Positions 36,323 to 44,665 of a DNA stretch of 64,000 bases are shown here, one piece after another. The notes under the pieces were generated by a model that worked only from the letters and a program-made list of their open reading frames with translations, did no database searches and had not been told where the DNA came from. The DNA is from CAWBXL01 sp963837365 (lineage in GTDB: Bacteria; Acidobacteriota; Terriglobia; Terriglobales; Acidobacteriaceae): assembly GCA_963837365.1 (NCBI GenBank), contig CAWIMW010000001.1, positions 1,116,001-1,180,000 on the forward strand. The letters run 5' to 3'. A program made the translations under genes and the position numbers. Within the stretch, counting starts at the first letter, position 1, and each line of letters starts with the position of its first letter.

Positions 36323-36367
36323 TTTGTCATTCCGACGATGCGCACGAGCGAAGAGGAGGAATCTGCT
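36323..36367 (-). repeat. Dispersed palindromic repeat, copy 4 (inverted)
   Basis: Reverse-complement copy of the 45-bp element (TTTGTCATTCCGACGATG then GAGGAGGAATCTGCT). Only 35 bp separates it from copy 5 in the opposite orientation, so together they form a large inverted repeat. The rest of the 660-bp gap between 35802 and 36462 shows nothing apart from the esterase remnant. Confidence 0.85.
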
Positions 36368-36402
36368 GTTTGCGTACATCGCCACAGGAGCCTCACGCCA
36401 AT

Positions 36403-36442
36403 AGCAGATTCCTCCACGTCGCTCGTTGTCGGAATGACAAAT
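36403..36442 (+). repeat. Dispersed palindromic repeat, copy 5
   Basis: AGCAGATTCCTCCACGTCG then TCGGAATGACAAAT, slightly shorter in the centre. It ends 20 bp before the likely start of the histidine-kinase gene at 36463. An in-frame reading through it would add a false N-terminus. Confidence 0.85.
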
Positions 36443-36462
36443 GCAGGTCTGAGAAATTTTTG

Positions 36463-37275
36463 ATGAATGCTGTCACGCAATGGCCATCGCTCCGCGATCA
36501 ACCCGGTTTGGATGTTGCGCGCCATCGCGCGGCGCACCATCCCCGAGGTCAAAATTCTCTAGCGCTGGAAACCGTGGGCAGGCTGGTCGGCGGGGTGGCC
36601 CATGATTTCAACAATCTGTTAACCGGGATCTTGCTTTATTGCGATCTGCTGATTGCGGCGCTGGAAGACCGTCCGCGATTGCAGGGCCAGGTGCGGGAGA
36701 TGCGGACGGCCGGGGAGCAGGGTGGAGCGCTGATCCAGCAGTTGCTTACGCTGGCGCGGCATCAGGTAGCGGAGCCCCGGCGGATTGCGTGGAATGACAC
36801 CATCCTGGGGCTGAAGGCCTTTTTGCAACGGCTGATTGGGGAGAATGTTGAGCTGGTGGCGGACCTCGATCCTTTATTGGAGCCGGTTGAGATGGATCCA
36901 GCGCAGATGCAGCAGACCATCATGAACCTGGTCCTCAATGCTCGTGACGCCATGCCGGACGGGGGGAGGGTCACTTTGACTACCTCCAATTGCAAGGCGA
37001 AGGGCGCGGCGCGGGCGGCGGCTGTCGAGTTCAGCGTCAGCGATACGGGATGCGGTATGGATGATGAGACCCGTGCGCATATCTTTGAACCGTTTTTCAG
37101 TACTAAAGGCGGCCGCGGTAGCGGGCTGGGTTTGGCTACCGTCCACAACATCGTTTCCCAATATGGCGGGACGATTCAGGTGGAAAGCGCGCCCGGCCAG
37201 GGCACGCGCGTTGTGGTGCGTCTGCCGCGGCTGCACCGAATTCATAAATCGCAAAGGAAGAGGGGAAAAGTATGA
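36463..37275 (+). CDS. Sensor histidine kinase, soluble, transmitter only
   Basis: A short 270-residue kinase with no membrane or recognisable sensor domain. Phospho-His lies in VGGVAHDFNNLLTGILL (HDFNN subtype), followed by the HATPase motifs QTIMNLVLNARDAMPDG, VSDTGCGMDDETR and GRGSGLGLATVHNIV. The ATG at 36463 was chosen, because upstream codons lie in a dispersed repeat. The stop overlaps the next gene's ATG by four bases (ATGA), so it is cotranslated with the NtrC-type regulator. Input must come from another protein or from the short N-terminus. Confidence 0.92.
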   Translation: MNAVTQWPSLRDQPGLDVARHRAAHHPRGQNSLALETVGRLVGGVAHDFNNLLTGILLYCDLLIAALEDRPRLQGQVREMRTAGEQGGALIQQLLTLARHQVAEPRRIAWNDTILGLKAFLQRLIGENVELVADLDPLLEPVEMDPAQMQQTIMNLVLNARDAMPDGGRVTLTTSNCKAKGAARAAAVEFSVSDTGCGMDDETRAHIFEPFFSTKGGRGSGLGLATVHNIVSQYGGTIQVESAPGQGTRVVVRLPRLHRIHKSQRKRGKV

Positions 37276-38684
37276 GTACCGCACTTGTCAGCGCCAGTTC
37301 ATTTATTCCTCCGCAGATTGAAGGCGCAAATTTTCTTAACTTGATGATCATTGATGATGAACGGGCCATCCGCGAAGTCTGTAAAGAGGTGGCGCAGTCC
37401 ATGGGGTTCAACAGCTGCGTGGCCGATTCGGCGGAGCATGGGTATCGCATGCTGGAGACACAGAGTATTGATGTCGTTCTGCTGGACCTAAAGCTGCCGG
37501 GGGCGGGGGGGCTGGAGGCGCTGCATCAGATTAAGGCGCGGAGGCCGGATGCGGTGATTGTGGTGGTCACTGGGTATGGGACGGTGCAGTCGGCGGTGCA
37601 GGCGATGAAAAATGGCGCCTACGACTACGTGACCAAGCCCTTCAGCATGGAAGAGTTGCGGCTGTTGCTGGAGCGCGTGGCGGGGCATTTGAAGCTGAAG
37701 ACCGAAAACCGCATTCTGCGCGAAAAGGTGAAATCCAAACAGGGATTTGGCGGGATTGTGGGGCGTGCGCCGGAGATGGAGAAGCTCTACCGGATCATTG
37801 CCAAGGCGGCGCATAGTACGCATCCAGTGTTGATTCTGGGGGAGAGTGGGACGGGGAAGGAGATGGTGGCGCGGTCGATCCACTTTTCCGGGCCTTATCG
37901 GGATAAGCCGTTTATTCCAGTCGATTGCGGGTCTTTGGTTCCTACTTTGATTGAGAGCGAACTGTTTGGCTATGTGAAAGGCGCATTCACCGGCGCCATG
38001 CAATCGAAGGACGGACTGCTGGCGATTGCCGAGGGGGGCACGGTTTTTCTGGATGAGATTGGCGAACTGCCGGTTGATTTGCAGGCCAAATTGCTGCGCT
38101 CGATTCAGGAGAAAGAGATTCGGCCGGTGGGAAGCACGAAACGCATTCCGATCAACGTTCGCATCTTGGCGGCTACCAATCGCGATCTGGAGCAGGCGGT
38201 TTCGCAGGGGGCATTTCGGCGCGATCTTTATTTCCGGCTGAACGTCTTGAGTTTGAAGATTCCGCCGCTACGCGACCGGCGGCAGGATGTGCCCTTGCTG
38301 GCCCAATATTTCCTCGACCACATGGCGCGGGAAACGGGGCAGGAACGACTCTTGAGTGACGATGCCATGAAAGTCATGCTGGCCTATGACTGGCCGGGGA
38401 ACGTTCGTGAGCTGGAAAATTGCCTGGAGCGGGCTTGCGCTCTTACCACTGGGCCGATGATTCATGTGGCGGACCTGCCCACTTCGATCCATGGTGTCGG
38501 GGATGTACAGGCAGGAAATGGTGATAGCTCATCCAAAATTCTCCCGATTGCTGAGATGGAGAGGCAAAGCATCCTGACAACGATCGCGCAATTGAATGGT
38601 GACAAGCTTCTGGCGGCGCGGCTGTTAGGGATTGGGAAAACTACCCTCTATCGCAAGCTAAAGGAATACGGAGGCCAGGTCTAA
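37272..38684 (+). CDS. NtrC-family sigma-54 response regulator
   Basis: A 470-residue activator: receiver (about 25-140) with phospho-Asp in VVLLDLKLPGAGG and Lys in YDYVTKPFS, and an AAA+ domain with GESGTGKEMVARS and GAFTGA. A C-terminal Fis-type HTH follows (EMERQSILTTIAQLNGDKLL then LLGIGKTTLYRKLKEYG). It starts inside the kinase stop codon, an obvious cognate pair. It differs from the pair at 22989-26319 in having a 20-residue N-terminal extension before the receiver. Confidence 0.95.
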   Translation: MSTALVSASSFIPPQIEGANFLNLMIIDDERAIREVCKEVAQSMGFNSCVADSAEHGYRMLETQSIDVVLLDLKLPGAGGLEALHQIKARRPDAVIVVVTGYGTVQSAVQAMKNGAYDYVTKPFSMEELRLLLERVAGHLKLKTENRILREKVKSKQGFGGIVGRAPEMEKLYRIIAKAAHSTHPVLILGESGTGKEMVARSIHFSGPYRDKPFIPVDCGSLVPTLIESELFGYVKGAFTGAMQSKDGLLAIAEGGTVFLDEIGELPVDLQAKLLRSIQEKEIRPVGSTKRIPINVRILAATNRDLEQAVSQGAFRRDLYFRLNVLSLKIPPLRDRRQDVPLLAQYFLDHMARETGQERLLSDDAMKVMLAYDWPGNVRELENCLERACALTTGPMIHVADLPTSIHGVGDVQAGNGDSSSKILPIAEMERQSILTTIAQLNGDKLLAARLLGIGKTTLYRKLKEYGGQV

Positions 38685-38799
38685 GGCAAAAACTGAGACT
38701 GGGTGGTTTCTAAACGGGAAATACACTTTGGGTGCTACCTGATAAGTGGTTTGCTTTGAACTAATTGAGAATGGCTACAGACGTGCCATTCAATTTTTT

Positions 38800-39312
38800 A
38801 TGATCTTACTCATTACACCTTCAGCAAAAGTACAGGAATGCGCGAAGGTATTGGAAGAAGCTACTGCTGAAACATTGCGGATTGCGCCCACTCTGCGCCA
38901 GGCCACCGCCCATTTGCGTTCGGATGAATACTCGGTCGTAGTCCTGGACCAATTTCTGGTCGAGGCAGAACCCGAGGAGAGCGAACTGGTCCTGCAACAC
39001 ATTGGGCCGGCAGTCCCCATGTATGCCAACTTCGCCATCAGCGGGATTGACCGGGTCACGCGCGAATTGCGCGCGGCCTTGAACCGTCATAAACGCGAAG
39101 CCGTGGTTGCGCGCCATTCCGCGGAGCAGGCGCTGCGCAATGAGTTGAAAGGTACACTGACCGCGCTGATGATTTCCTGTGAGCTGGCATTACAGGCTCC
39201 CGATCAGGCGACTGCGGAAGGCAAAATCCGTCAAGTTTACGAACTTGCGCTGGAGATGCGTGGGAAACTCGGTATCGCTGAAGATGATCACGCATTCAAA
39301 GCTGCGAACTGA
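38800..39312 (+). CDS. Degenerate receiver/DHp-like protein linked to the two-component pair
   Basis: A 170-residue protein (ATG 38800). Residues 1-100 look like a receiver fold: MILLITPSAKVQECAKVLEE then EYSVVVLDQFLV, where the phospho-acceptor Asp survives, and a later IGPAVPMYANFAISG. The conserved Lys region is missing. The C-terminal part, HSAEQALRNELKGTLTALMI then SCELALQAP, resembles a histidine-kinase dimerisation helix with Asn in place of His. It lies 115 bp after the NtrC-type gene on the same strand and may modulate that pair by dimerising with the kinase. Function is inferred. Confidence 0.6.
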   Translation: MILLITPSAKVQECAKVLEEATAETLRIAPTLRQATAHLRSDEYSVVVLDQFLVEAEPEESELVLQHIGPAVPMYANFAISGIDRVTRELRAALNRHKREAVVARHSAEQALRNELKGTLTALMISCELALQAPDQATAEGKIRQVYELALEMRGKLGIAEDDHAFKAAN

Positions 39313-39326
39313 GTCTGCGTCCCGGC

Positions 39327-40819
39327 CTAATTGTTCTTTGACGCCTCACTCATTAACGTTTGCTCTCGAACCTGTAGCTTCGCGGTCCCATCGAAATAAG
39401 ATCGCGCTCTGGCCCAGGCCTTGGCCGCAACCAGCCGCCCCAATTCACGGCCAGCCAGGTCTGCGCGCCTGAAGTGGATGCCTCCATAGCGGCGGGACAT
39501 ACCTGCTTCATTCGCCGCGTCGGTGAAAGTTTTCCAGCTGAGCATTACGGGATGGGCCGGGCTTGTCCCAGGCTCAATTCTCGAGCTTCCTGCCGCGAAG
39601 CTCACGGAATTGTTGAAGCGATCGCTTCCGGTCCAGTCGGCCAAAATCGTGGCGGCTGCGGCGCTATAGGTACTGTGCCCGGACACGTAATCCGGAAAGG
39701 GCGGCGTGGGGAAGGTTTTCGGCTGATACGAATCCACTGAGAGCCGTCCATCTCAACCGTGCCCTTTCCCGGGCCTCCCCACGCCCGCATCTTCTTGCCC
39801 TGATACAAAAGCGGGATGGCGGTTGCCGGACGCACTGAGTCGAAGGAGCGCTTCATGTCCCACGCGGCGATCCCGGCATCGAAGACGGCGTTCGTCAAAG
39901 CGAAGAACATTTTTACGTCGTCATCCAGAGTGTGGTGGTCTCTGGCCGAGACGAACTGACCAATCAGCGCCCAATGCCCCGGAGGCTGTTCTGAGTTTGG
40001 CCCGTCTAGCCAATATTCCACGATGGCCTTTTGCTTGTCGGTGAGTCCGCCGCTGAGGTCAACCAGTTCTTTGGCTTGTTGTTCGTATTCCGGCGACCCG
40101 TATTTCGCCGGGCCTTCGGTTTGCGCCAGTCCGCGGAACTCTTCGCCTTGCGAAAGGGCAAATGGAGTGACATAGCACCACTGCGCTGCCATAAACCTCT
40201 GCGTGACTAAGTCCCCATAAGAGTTCACATAGGTGAGCGGTTGCCAGTGGTTCGGGTCGGACATCTGGGTGCGAACCGGGACGGGGGTCGGCTTGTTTGC
40301 GGTTGCATAGCCAGTCCAGTCGGAGTAAGGCCCGGGGGCGAGGTCGCCGAGCTGGTTCGACTTGTCATGATGGCGATATTCAAGGACTGCGGCACAAGCT
40401 ACGTTGCCGATTCCGGCGGGGGTTTCGATGTCGGTTGAGTAGTCGTTTGGATCGTAGCCTAGCTGCTTCATGAGCGGGATGTAGAATGAGTTTGTGTCTA
40501 CCGGCAGGATGTCGGAAAGCGCTCGAAAGGCAGCATAGCTGATGGCCTTTTCTTTGTTGGCTTCGGTTCTTTCCAAAAAAGGGCGGCGCAATGCTCCTTG
40601 CAGTTGTGTGCCGACGGCACGCCCGTCGTAAGCGGCCCAGGCGTCGTACATGCAGGTGTGGACTACGGCTAACGCGCGCGCGATCATTGGCGCTCCGAGT
40701 TTGGTGTCGCGGATGCCCTGGAGAATGGCATCGTTCCACTGGAGAACAATGTTGGGGTGAGCCGGAGCTGCTTGAGCATTCAATGCAACAAACAATGCAG
40801 CGCTAACTAAGATTTTCAT
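39327..40819 (-). pseudogene. Vanadium-dependent haloperoxidase-like (PAP2 superfamily) gene with frameshift
   Basis: The N-terminal frame (from ATG 40819, signal peptide ending NAQAAPA) runs through VHTCMYDAWAAYDGRAVGTQ and the motif KRSFDSVRPATAIPLL, but at GTVEMDGSQW it shifts into nonsense. The other minus frame continues exactly from there with DSYQPKTFPTPPFPDYVSGH then STYSAAAATIL and SRRYGGIHFRRADLAG, up to 39327. The joined product, about 500 residues, contains the vanadate-binding set: Lys/Arg of the RPATAIP region, Ser-Gly-His of SGHSTYS, and Arg plus His of RRYGGIHF. One missing G near 39737 explains the break. Either a pseudogene or an assembly error. Confidence 0.8.
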
Positions 40820-40842
40820 AGATCAAAGATCACCAAACTGGC

Positions 40843-41835
40843 TCAACGCGGCTTTTCTTCAGCCCACCATTTCTTCCAGAGGTCCGTGTAGAACTTCGGA
40901 TTCTTGTCGAAAAGTGCCATGTTGGGTGCGTAGTCTCCATATTTTTCAAATGTTTCGGCGAGCGTGATTACGGCAAGATAGCGGACATATCCATCTGAAT
41001 CATCTAGACGTTGAATGAGGGTAGGTCCAGACGATGGGCTCTTCATTCCACGGATTGCTTGCATCGCACCCTGTTTGATCGAAATCACTTTCGACCCGCT
41101 GAGGACCTGCAAAATTGAAAGAGTTTTGGGATTCTGGAGTTGTGCCAGCTCTGAACTGATACTCATGATCGCGATTGGCTGATCTTCACTACCGTGCGAG
41201 TCTAAATAGGCCTTCAGCCGTTCAAGATCTTCCAGTCTCTTGGTTTTGAGTAGTACCGCGATTGCTGATAATGCAATTTCTTGATCTCCCGAGTCGCTGA
41301 GCATTGTGAGGCGCGAAATGGTATCCGGATCTAATTTCTCGAATCCTTGCAACACTCTCATAGCATTAATTTGATCGTCACGAACCGACTGTCGCAGAAT
41401 TTCAGCTAGCGCGTGCTGCAATTTTTCAAGACCTGAGCCGACCGAGTTTTGGGGCAAAAAAGTGAAAGGAGTGACACCTAGAAATCTGTCGACCAACACA
41501 TAAGTGCCCGAAGAGGTCGATTTCAAGAAAATAAGGGCTTTTTCGTCCTTACTAAAAATTTGCTCTTCCGCTTCAATTTCAAGTGCTTCCTTAGCCCCAT
41601 CTGATTTATATGTGTCCCGGATGTCCACTATGACTCGCACAAGTCGTGAGCCCTCTGCTTGAGCTTTGCCTGGTTCAGAAGGTGCAGCATGAATCGATCT
41701 CACTAAGCAATTGCACACGAGATCAGATGTTTCAAACTCCGAGTCAACCGACTGAGTACCAGGGACCGGCGCAACAGTGGCTGTCAGAGTTGCTGACAGC
41801 ACAAAAGCCGCAAATAAAACCAACCGAATTGTCAT
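40843..41835 (-). CDS. Exported HEAT-repeat protein
   Basis: A 330-residue protein with signal peptide MTIRLVLFAAFVLSATLTAT. The middle contains EEQIFSKDEKALIFLKS, and the C-terminal half has repeated alpha-helical pairs of the HEAT type (DQEIALSAIAVLLKTKRLED, GAMQAIRGMKSPSSGPTL, GYVRYLAVITLAETFEKYGD). HEAT arrays serve as protein-binding scaffolds. No catalytic residues were seen. It ends with WKKWWAEEKPR, a short tail common in such exported proteins. It lies between the broken haloperoxidase and an IS remnant. Confidence 0.75.
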   Translation of the reverse strand: MTIRLVLFAAFVLSATLTATVAPVPGTQSVDSEFETSDLVCNCLVRSIHAAPSEPGKAQAEGSRLVRVIVDIRDTYKSDGAKEALEIEAEEQIFSKDEKALIFLKSTSSGTYVLVDRFLGVTPFTFLPQNSVGSGLEKLQHALAEILRQSVRDDQINAMRVLQGFEKLDPDTISRLTMLSDSGDQEIALSAIAVLLKTKRLEDLERLKAYLDSHGSEDQPIAIMSISSELAQLQNPKTLSILQVLSGSKVISIKQGAMQAIRGMKSPSSGPTLIQRLDDSDGYVRYLAVITLAETFEKYGDYAPNMALFDKNPKFYTDLWKKWWAEEKPR

Positions 41836-41946
41836 ATTCCACCTTATCTAACTGGTGAGACTATATCTACGTGACTGCCGTGGTCACGATATTGTCTGAG
41901 CGTGTCAGTTTGCACAGATAAGCCAGGTGTAGTGCACCCCTGCAAA

Positions 41947-42303
41947 CTAGACACAAGGGGCGATGTTTGAAGTAAGGGTTTGGGCAAGGAACTGAGCACG
42001 GGATTCGTGCGGTGTTCTGCCCCGGAGTCCGCGATGCGGACGGTCGTGATTGTACTCTTCGATCCAGCTTGCAATGCTCTGCTTGGCCTGATCGAAGTTC
42101 TGGTATTCGTTGAGCCACACCTCCTCTTCTTTTAAGCTGCGATGGAACCGTTCGATGTAACTGTTGCCCTCGGGATGGTTGTAGGCGGTGCGTCGGTGCG
42201 TGATGCCCAGCCGATTCAGGGTTTCGACATAACGGGCGGACGTAAACTGCGTGCCGTTGTCGGTCGTCAAAGTCAAACCCGTTCCACGAGGACCGAAAGG
42301 CAA
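41947..42303 (-). pseudogene. IS3/IS481-like transposase, C-terminal fragment
   Basis: About 118 residues of an integrase-core (rve) transposase. The second catalytic Asp is in TTDNGTQFTS and the Glu in GNSYIERFHRSLKEEE, exactly 35 residues apart (D-35-E), followed by YNHDRPHRGLRGRTPHE. The first catalytic Asp and the helix-turn-helix are absent, and the upstream sequence to 42440 has no transposase homology. The end beyond the stop contains ACCCCTGCAAACTAGACA (41936-41953), similar to terminal repeats of such elements. A truncated, inactive IS. The rest of 41836-42491 shows no gene. Confidence 0.8.
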
Positions 42304-42491
42304 AACCTCAATCTTCGCCGGATTTTCCCTGGATGTCGAACATCAGGTTCACGCCTCCACGTGCGCAATCTTTTGCAGCCTGAACCAGAACCGCAGAAAT
42401 CTGTTTCCGAAGCCCTTTCCCCGCTAGAATGATTCCCACCAGGAGGCCATTGCTTAGAGCGGGCTGCCCCTGTTTTCCCAAGGTTCTGATC

Positions 42492-43601
42492 GTGCATGTT
42501 CTAGTCACCACCGACACTCTAAGCGGCGTGTGGACTTACACGCGGGAGCTGGTTACTGGGCTGGTGAGCCGCGGCATGCGCGTGACGCTGGTCAGCCTGG
42601 GGGAGATTCCGCTTCCCGATCAGACCTCCTGGATGGATCATCTTCACGGGCTTGCATATCATCCCACGGCTTTTCGTCTCGACTGGATGCAGGAAGGCGA
42701 ACAGGATTTTGTGGACTCTTCCGTGTTTTTGTCGGAGTTGGTCCGCGAGTTGAAGCCTGATCTGCTTCATCTGAATCAGCCCTGTTATGGAAATCTGGCG
42801 GTGGATGTGCCGCGAATTGTCGTCGCGCACGGAGACTTAATCAGCTGGTGGAAGGGCGTTCACGGGCACGAACCTAAGCCCAGCCGCTGGCTCAACTGGT
42901 ATCGGACGGCGGTTTCGCGCGGCTTGACTGAGGCGAATGCGGTGGTGGCGCCTACGGTTTGGATGCTGGACTCGCTGCATGATTCTTATGCGCGTCCGGT
43001 GCGCGAGGAAGTGATTTATCACGGGCGCAATCCCATCTTCTTTAATCCCTACGTAACCAAGGAAGATTCAGTCCTTTCGGTGGGACGGCTAGTGGATACC
43101 GGCAAGCAGGTTTCCTTGCTGACGCAGTATCCGCAGGCCATGCCGGTTTGCATCGTGGGGACTGAAGAAGTCCCTACCGCGCCGATCCGAGCCGATGTCA
43201 AAGTTGCGCTGGATGAAATCCGGGTGTCGCTAAAAGGACCGCAGACGGAAGCGCAGATGCGTGCCTTGCTGGGGAAATCATCCATTTATGCAGCGACTTC
43301 CCGCTACGAGCCATTTGGCATGTCGGCGTTGGAGGCGGCGTTTTCACGGTGCGCGATCCTGGCCAATGACATTCCTGTGTTTCGCGAGGTGTGGGGGAAT
43401 GCCGCGCTCTACTTCCGTGCGAATGATGCGGCCAGCCTCGCCAGCCTGATCAAAACTCTGAACACGGATCGTGACTTGTGCCGAGACTATGCCAACCGCG
43501 CCTTCCAGCGGGCGCGCGACTGCTTCACCGCGCAGCGCATGCTTGATGAGTATCTGGCGCTCTATCACGAATTGCTGAATTCAAGGCGCGCAGCGGCTTG
43601 A
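42492..43601 (+). CDS. GT4-type glycosyltransferase
   Basis: A 369-residue GT-B fold enzyme. I chose the GTG at 42492 (AAGG upstream), giving VHVLVTTDTLSGVWTYTREL, the usual beginning of the family. The frame is open to 42429 but that part is unlikely. The C-terminal nucleotide-sugar domain has GRLVDTGKQVSLL and the E(X7)E motif in SRYEPFGMSALEAAFSRCAI. Sugar donor and acceptor are unknown. It is followed 22 bp later by a metallo-beta-lactamase-fold gene on the same strand. Confidence 0.85.
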   Translation: MHVLVTTDTLSGVWTYTRELVTGLVSRGMRVTLVSLGEIPLPDQTSWMDHLHGLAYHPTAFRLDWMQEGEQDFVDSSVFLSELVRELKPDLLHLNQPCYGNLAVDVPRIVVAHGDLISWWKGVHGHEPKPSRWLNWYRTAVSRGLTEANAVVAPTVWMLDSLHDSYARPVREEVIYHGRNPIFFNPYVTKEDSVLSVGRLVDTGKQVSLLTQYPQAMPVCIVGTEEVPTAPIRADVKVALDEIRVSLKGPQTEAQMRALLGKSSIYAATSRYEPFGMSALEAAFSRCAILANDIPVFREVWGNAALYFRANDAASLASLIKTLNTDRDLCRDYANRAFQRARDCFTAQRMLDEYLALYHELLNSRRAAA

Positions 43602-43623
43602 GCTGCGCGAATCTGATACTCCC

Positions 43624-44637
43624 ATGAAGATACTGCGAACGATTGCGATTGTTCTTGTCTGCACGCTGAGCGTGTGGGCCAAGCCCAAGCCTCTTCAAAT
43701 TTATTTCATTGACGTTGAAGGCGGACAGTCCACGCTGATTGTGAGTCCGTCGGGGCAGTCGTTGCTGGTTGATACCGGCTGGCCGGGATTCGACGGACGC
43801 GACGCTGACCGCATTGTGGCCGCAGCCAAGGCAGCACACGTCAAGCGGCTGAACTATGTCCTCATCACCCATTACCATCGCGACCACGTCGGTGGTGTGA
43901 CCCAACTTGCCGAGCGCATCCCGATTGATGCTTTTGTAGACCACGGGCCAAACCAGGAAGACGACGCGCAAACGAATGCCGGGTACGAGGCATATAAGAA
44001 ACTATGGGCTAAAAAGCAGCACCTCGTGTTGAAGCCGGGTGAGGGCATCCCCGTAAAAGGCATTACAGTGCGTGCCATGTCGGCGGCGGGAGAAACCATC
44101 GCTACCCCACTTCCGGGGGCGGGAACGGCCAATCCACTGTGTGACTCGGAACCCAAGCCTGAGGCCGATCCGACCGAGAATTCCCGCTCGCTGGGTGTGT
44201 TGATTACCTACGGGAAATTCCGCTTTCTTGATTTGGGGGATTTGACCAAACAGAAGGAATTGCAGTTGGCATGTCCCAACAACATGATCGGCACTGTGGA
44301 CCTGTTCCTGGTAACTCACCATGGATCGACACCGTCGAATCCCAGGGCGTTGGTTCACGCACTTCATCCGCGCGTGGCGGTGGTTAACAATGGCGCGCAC
44401 AAAGGAGGAAGTGCAGAGTCATGGCAGACCGTGCACGATTCTCCGGGCATCGAAGGAATGTGGCAGCTGCACTACGCGGTTGATGCCGGTAAGGACCACA
44501 ACGTGGCTGAAGAGTATATTGCCAATCCGGATGAGAAGGCTGATGCGGGTAACTATATCGAGGCCTGGGCTGAGCCGGATGGGAATTTCACAGTGGAGAA
44601 TTCGCGGAACCACGAGAAGAAAACCTATAAGAAGTAA
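43624..44637 (+). CDS. Exported MBL-fold metallohydrolase (ComEC-like domain)
   Basis: A 337-residue protein with a signal peptide (RTIAIVLVCTLSVWA) and a metallo-beta-lactamase fold. It has GGQSTLIVSPSGQSLLVDTG, the metal motif THYHRDHVGGV (HxHxDH) and VTHHGS downstream. The sequence resembles the soluble MBL domain of ComEC/Rec2 without the membrane channel. The substrate is unknown; related proteins are phosphodiesterases or nucleases. Likely periplasmic. Confidence 0.85.
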   Translation: MKILRTIAIVLVCTLSVWAKPKPLQIYFIDVEGGQSTLIVSPSGQSLLVDTGWPGFDGRDADRIVAAAKAAHVKRLNYVLITHYHRDHVGGVTQLAERIPIDAFVDHGPNQEDDAQTNAGYEAYKKLWAKKQHLVLKPGEGIPVKGITVRAMSAAGETIATPLPGAGTANPLCDSEPKPEADPTENSRSLGVLITYGKFRFLDLGDLTKQKELQLACPNNMIGTVDLFLVTHHGSTPSNPRALVHALHPRVAVVNNGAHKGGSAESWQTVHDSPGIEGMWQLHYAVDAGKDHNVAEEYIANPDEKADAGNYIEAWAEPDGNFTVENSRNHEKKTYKK

Positions 44638-44665
44638 GAACGTGTGATCGCCGTCTCGCGAATGG

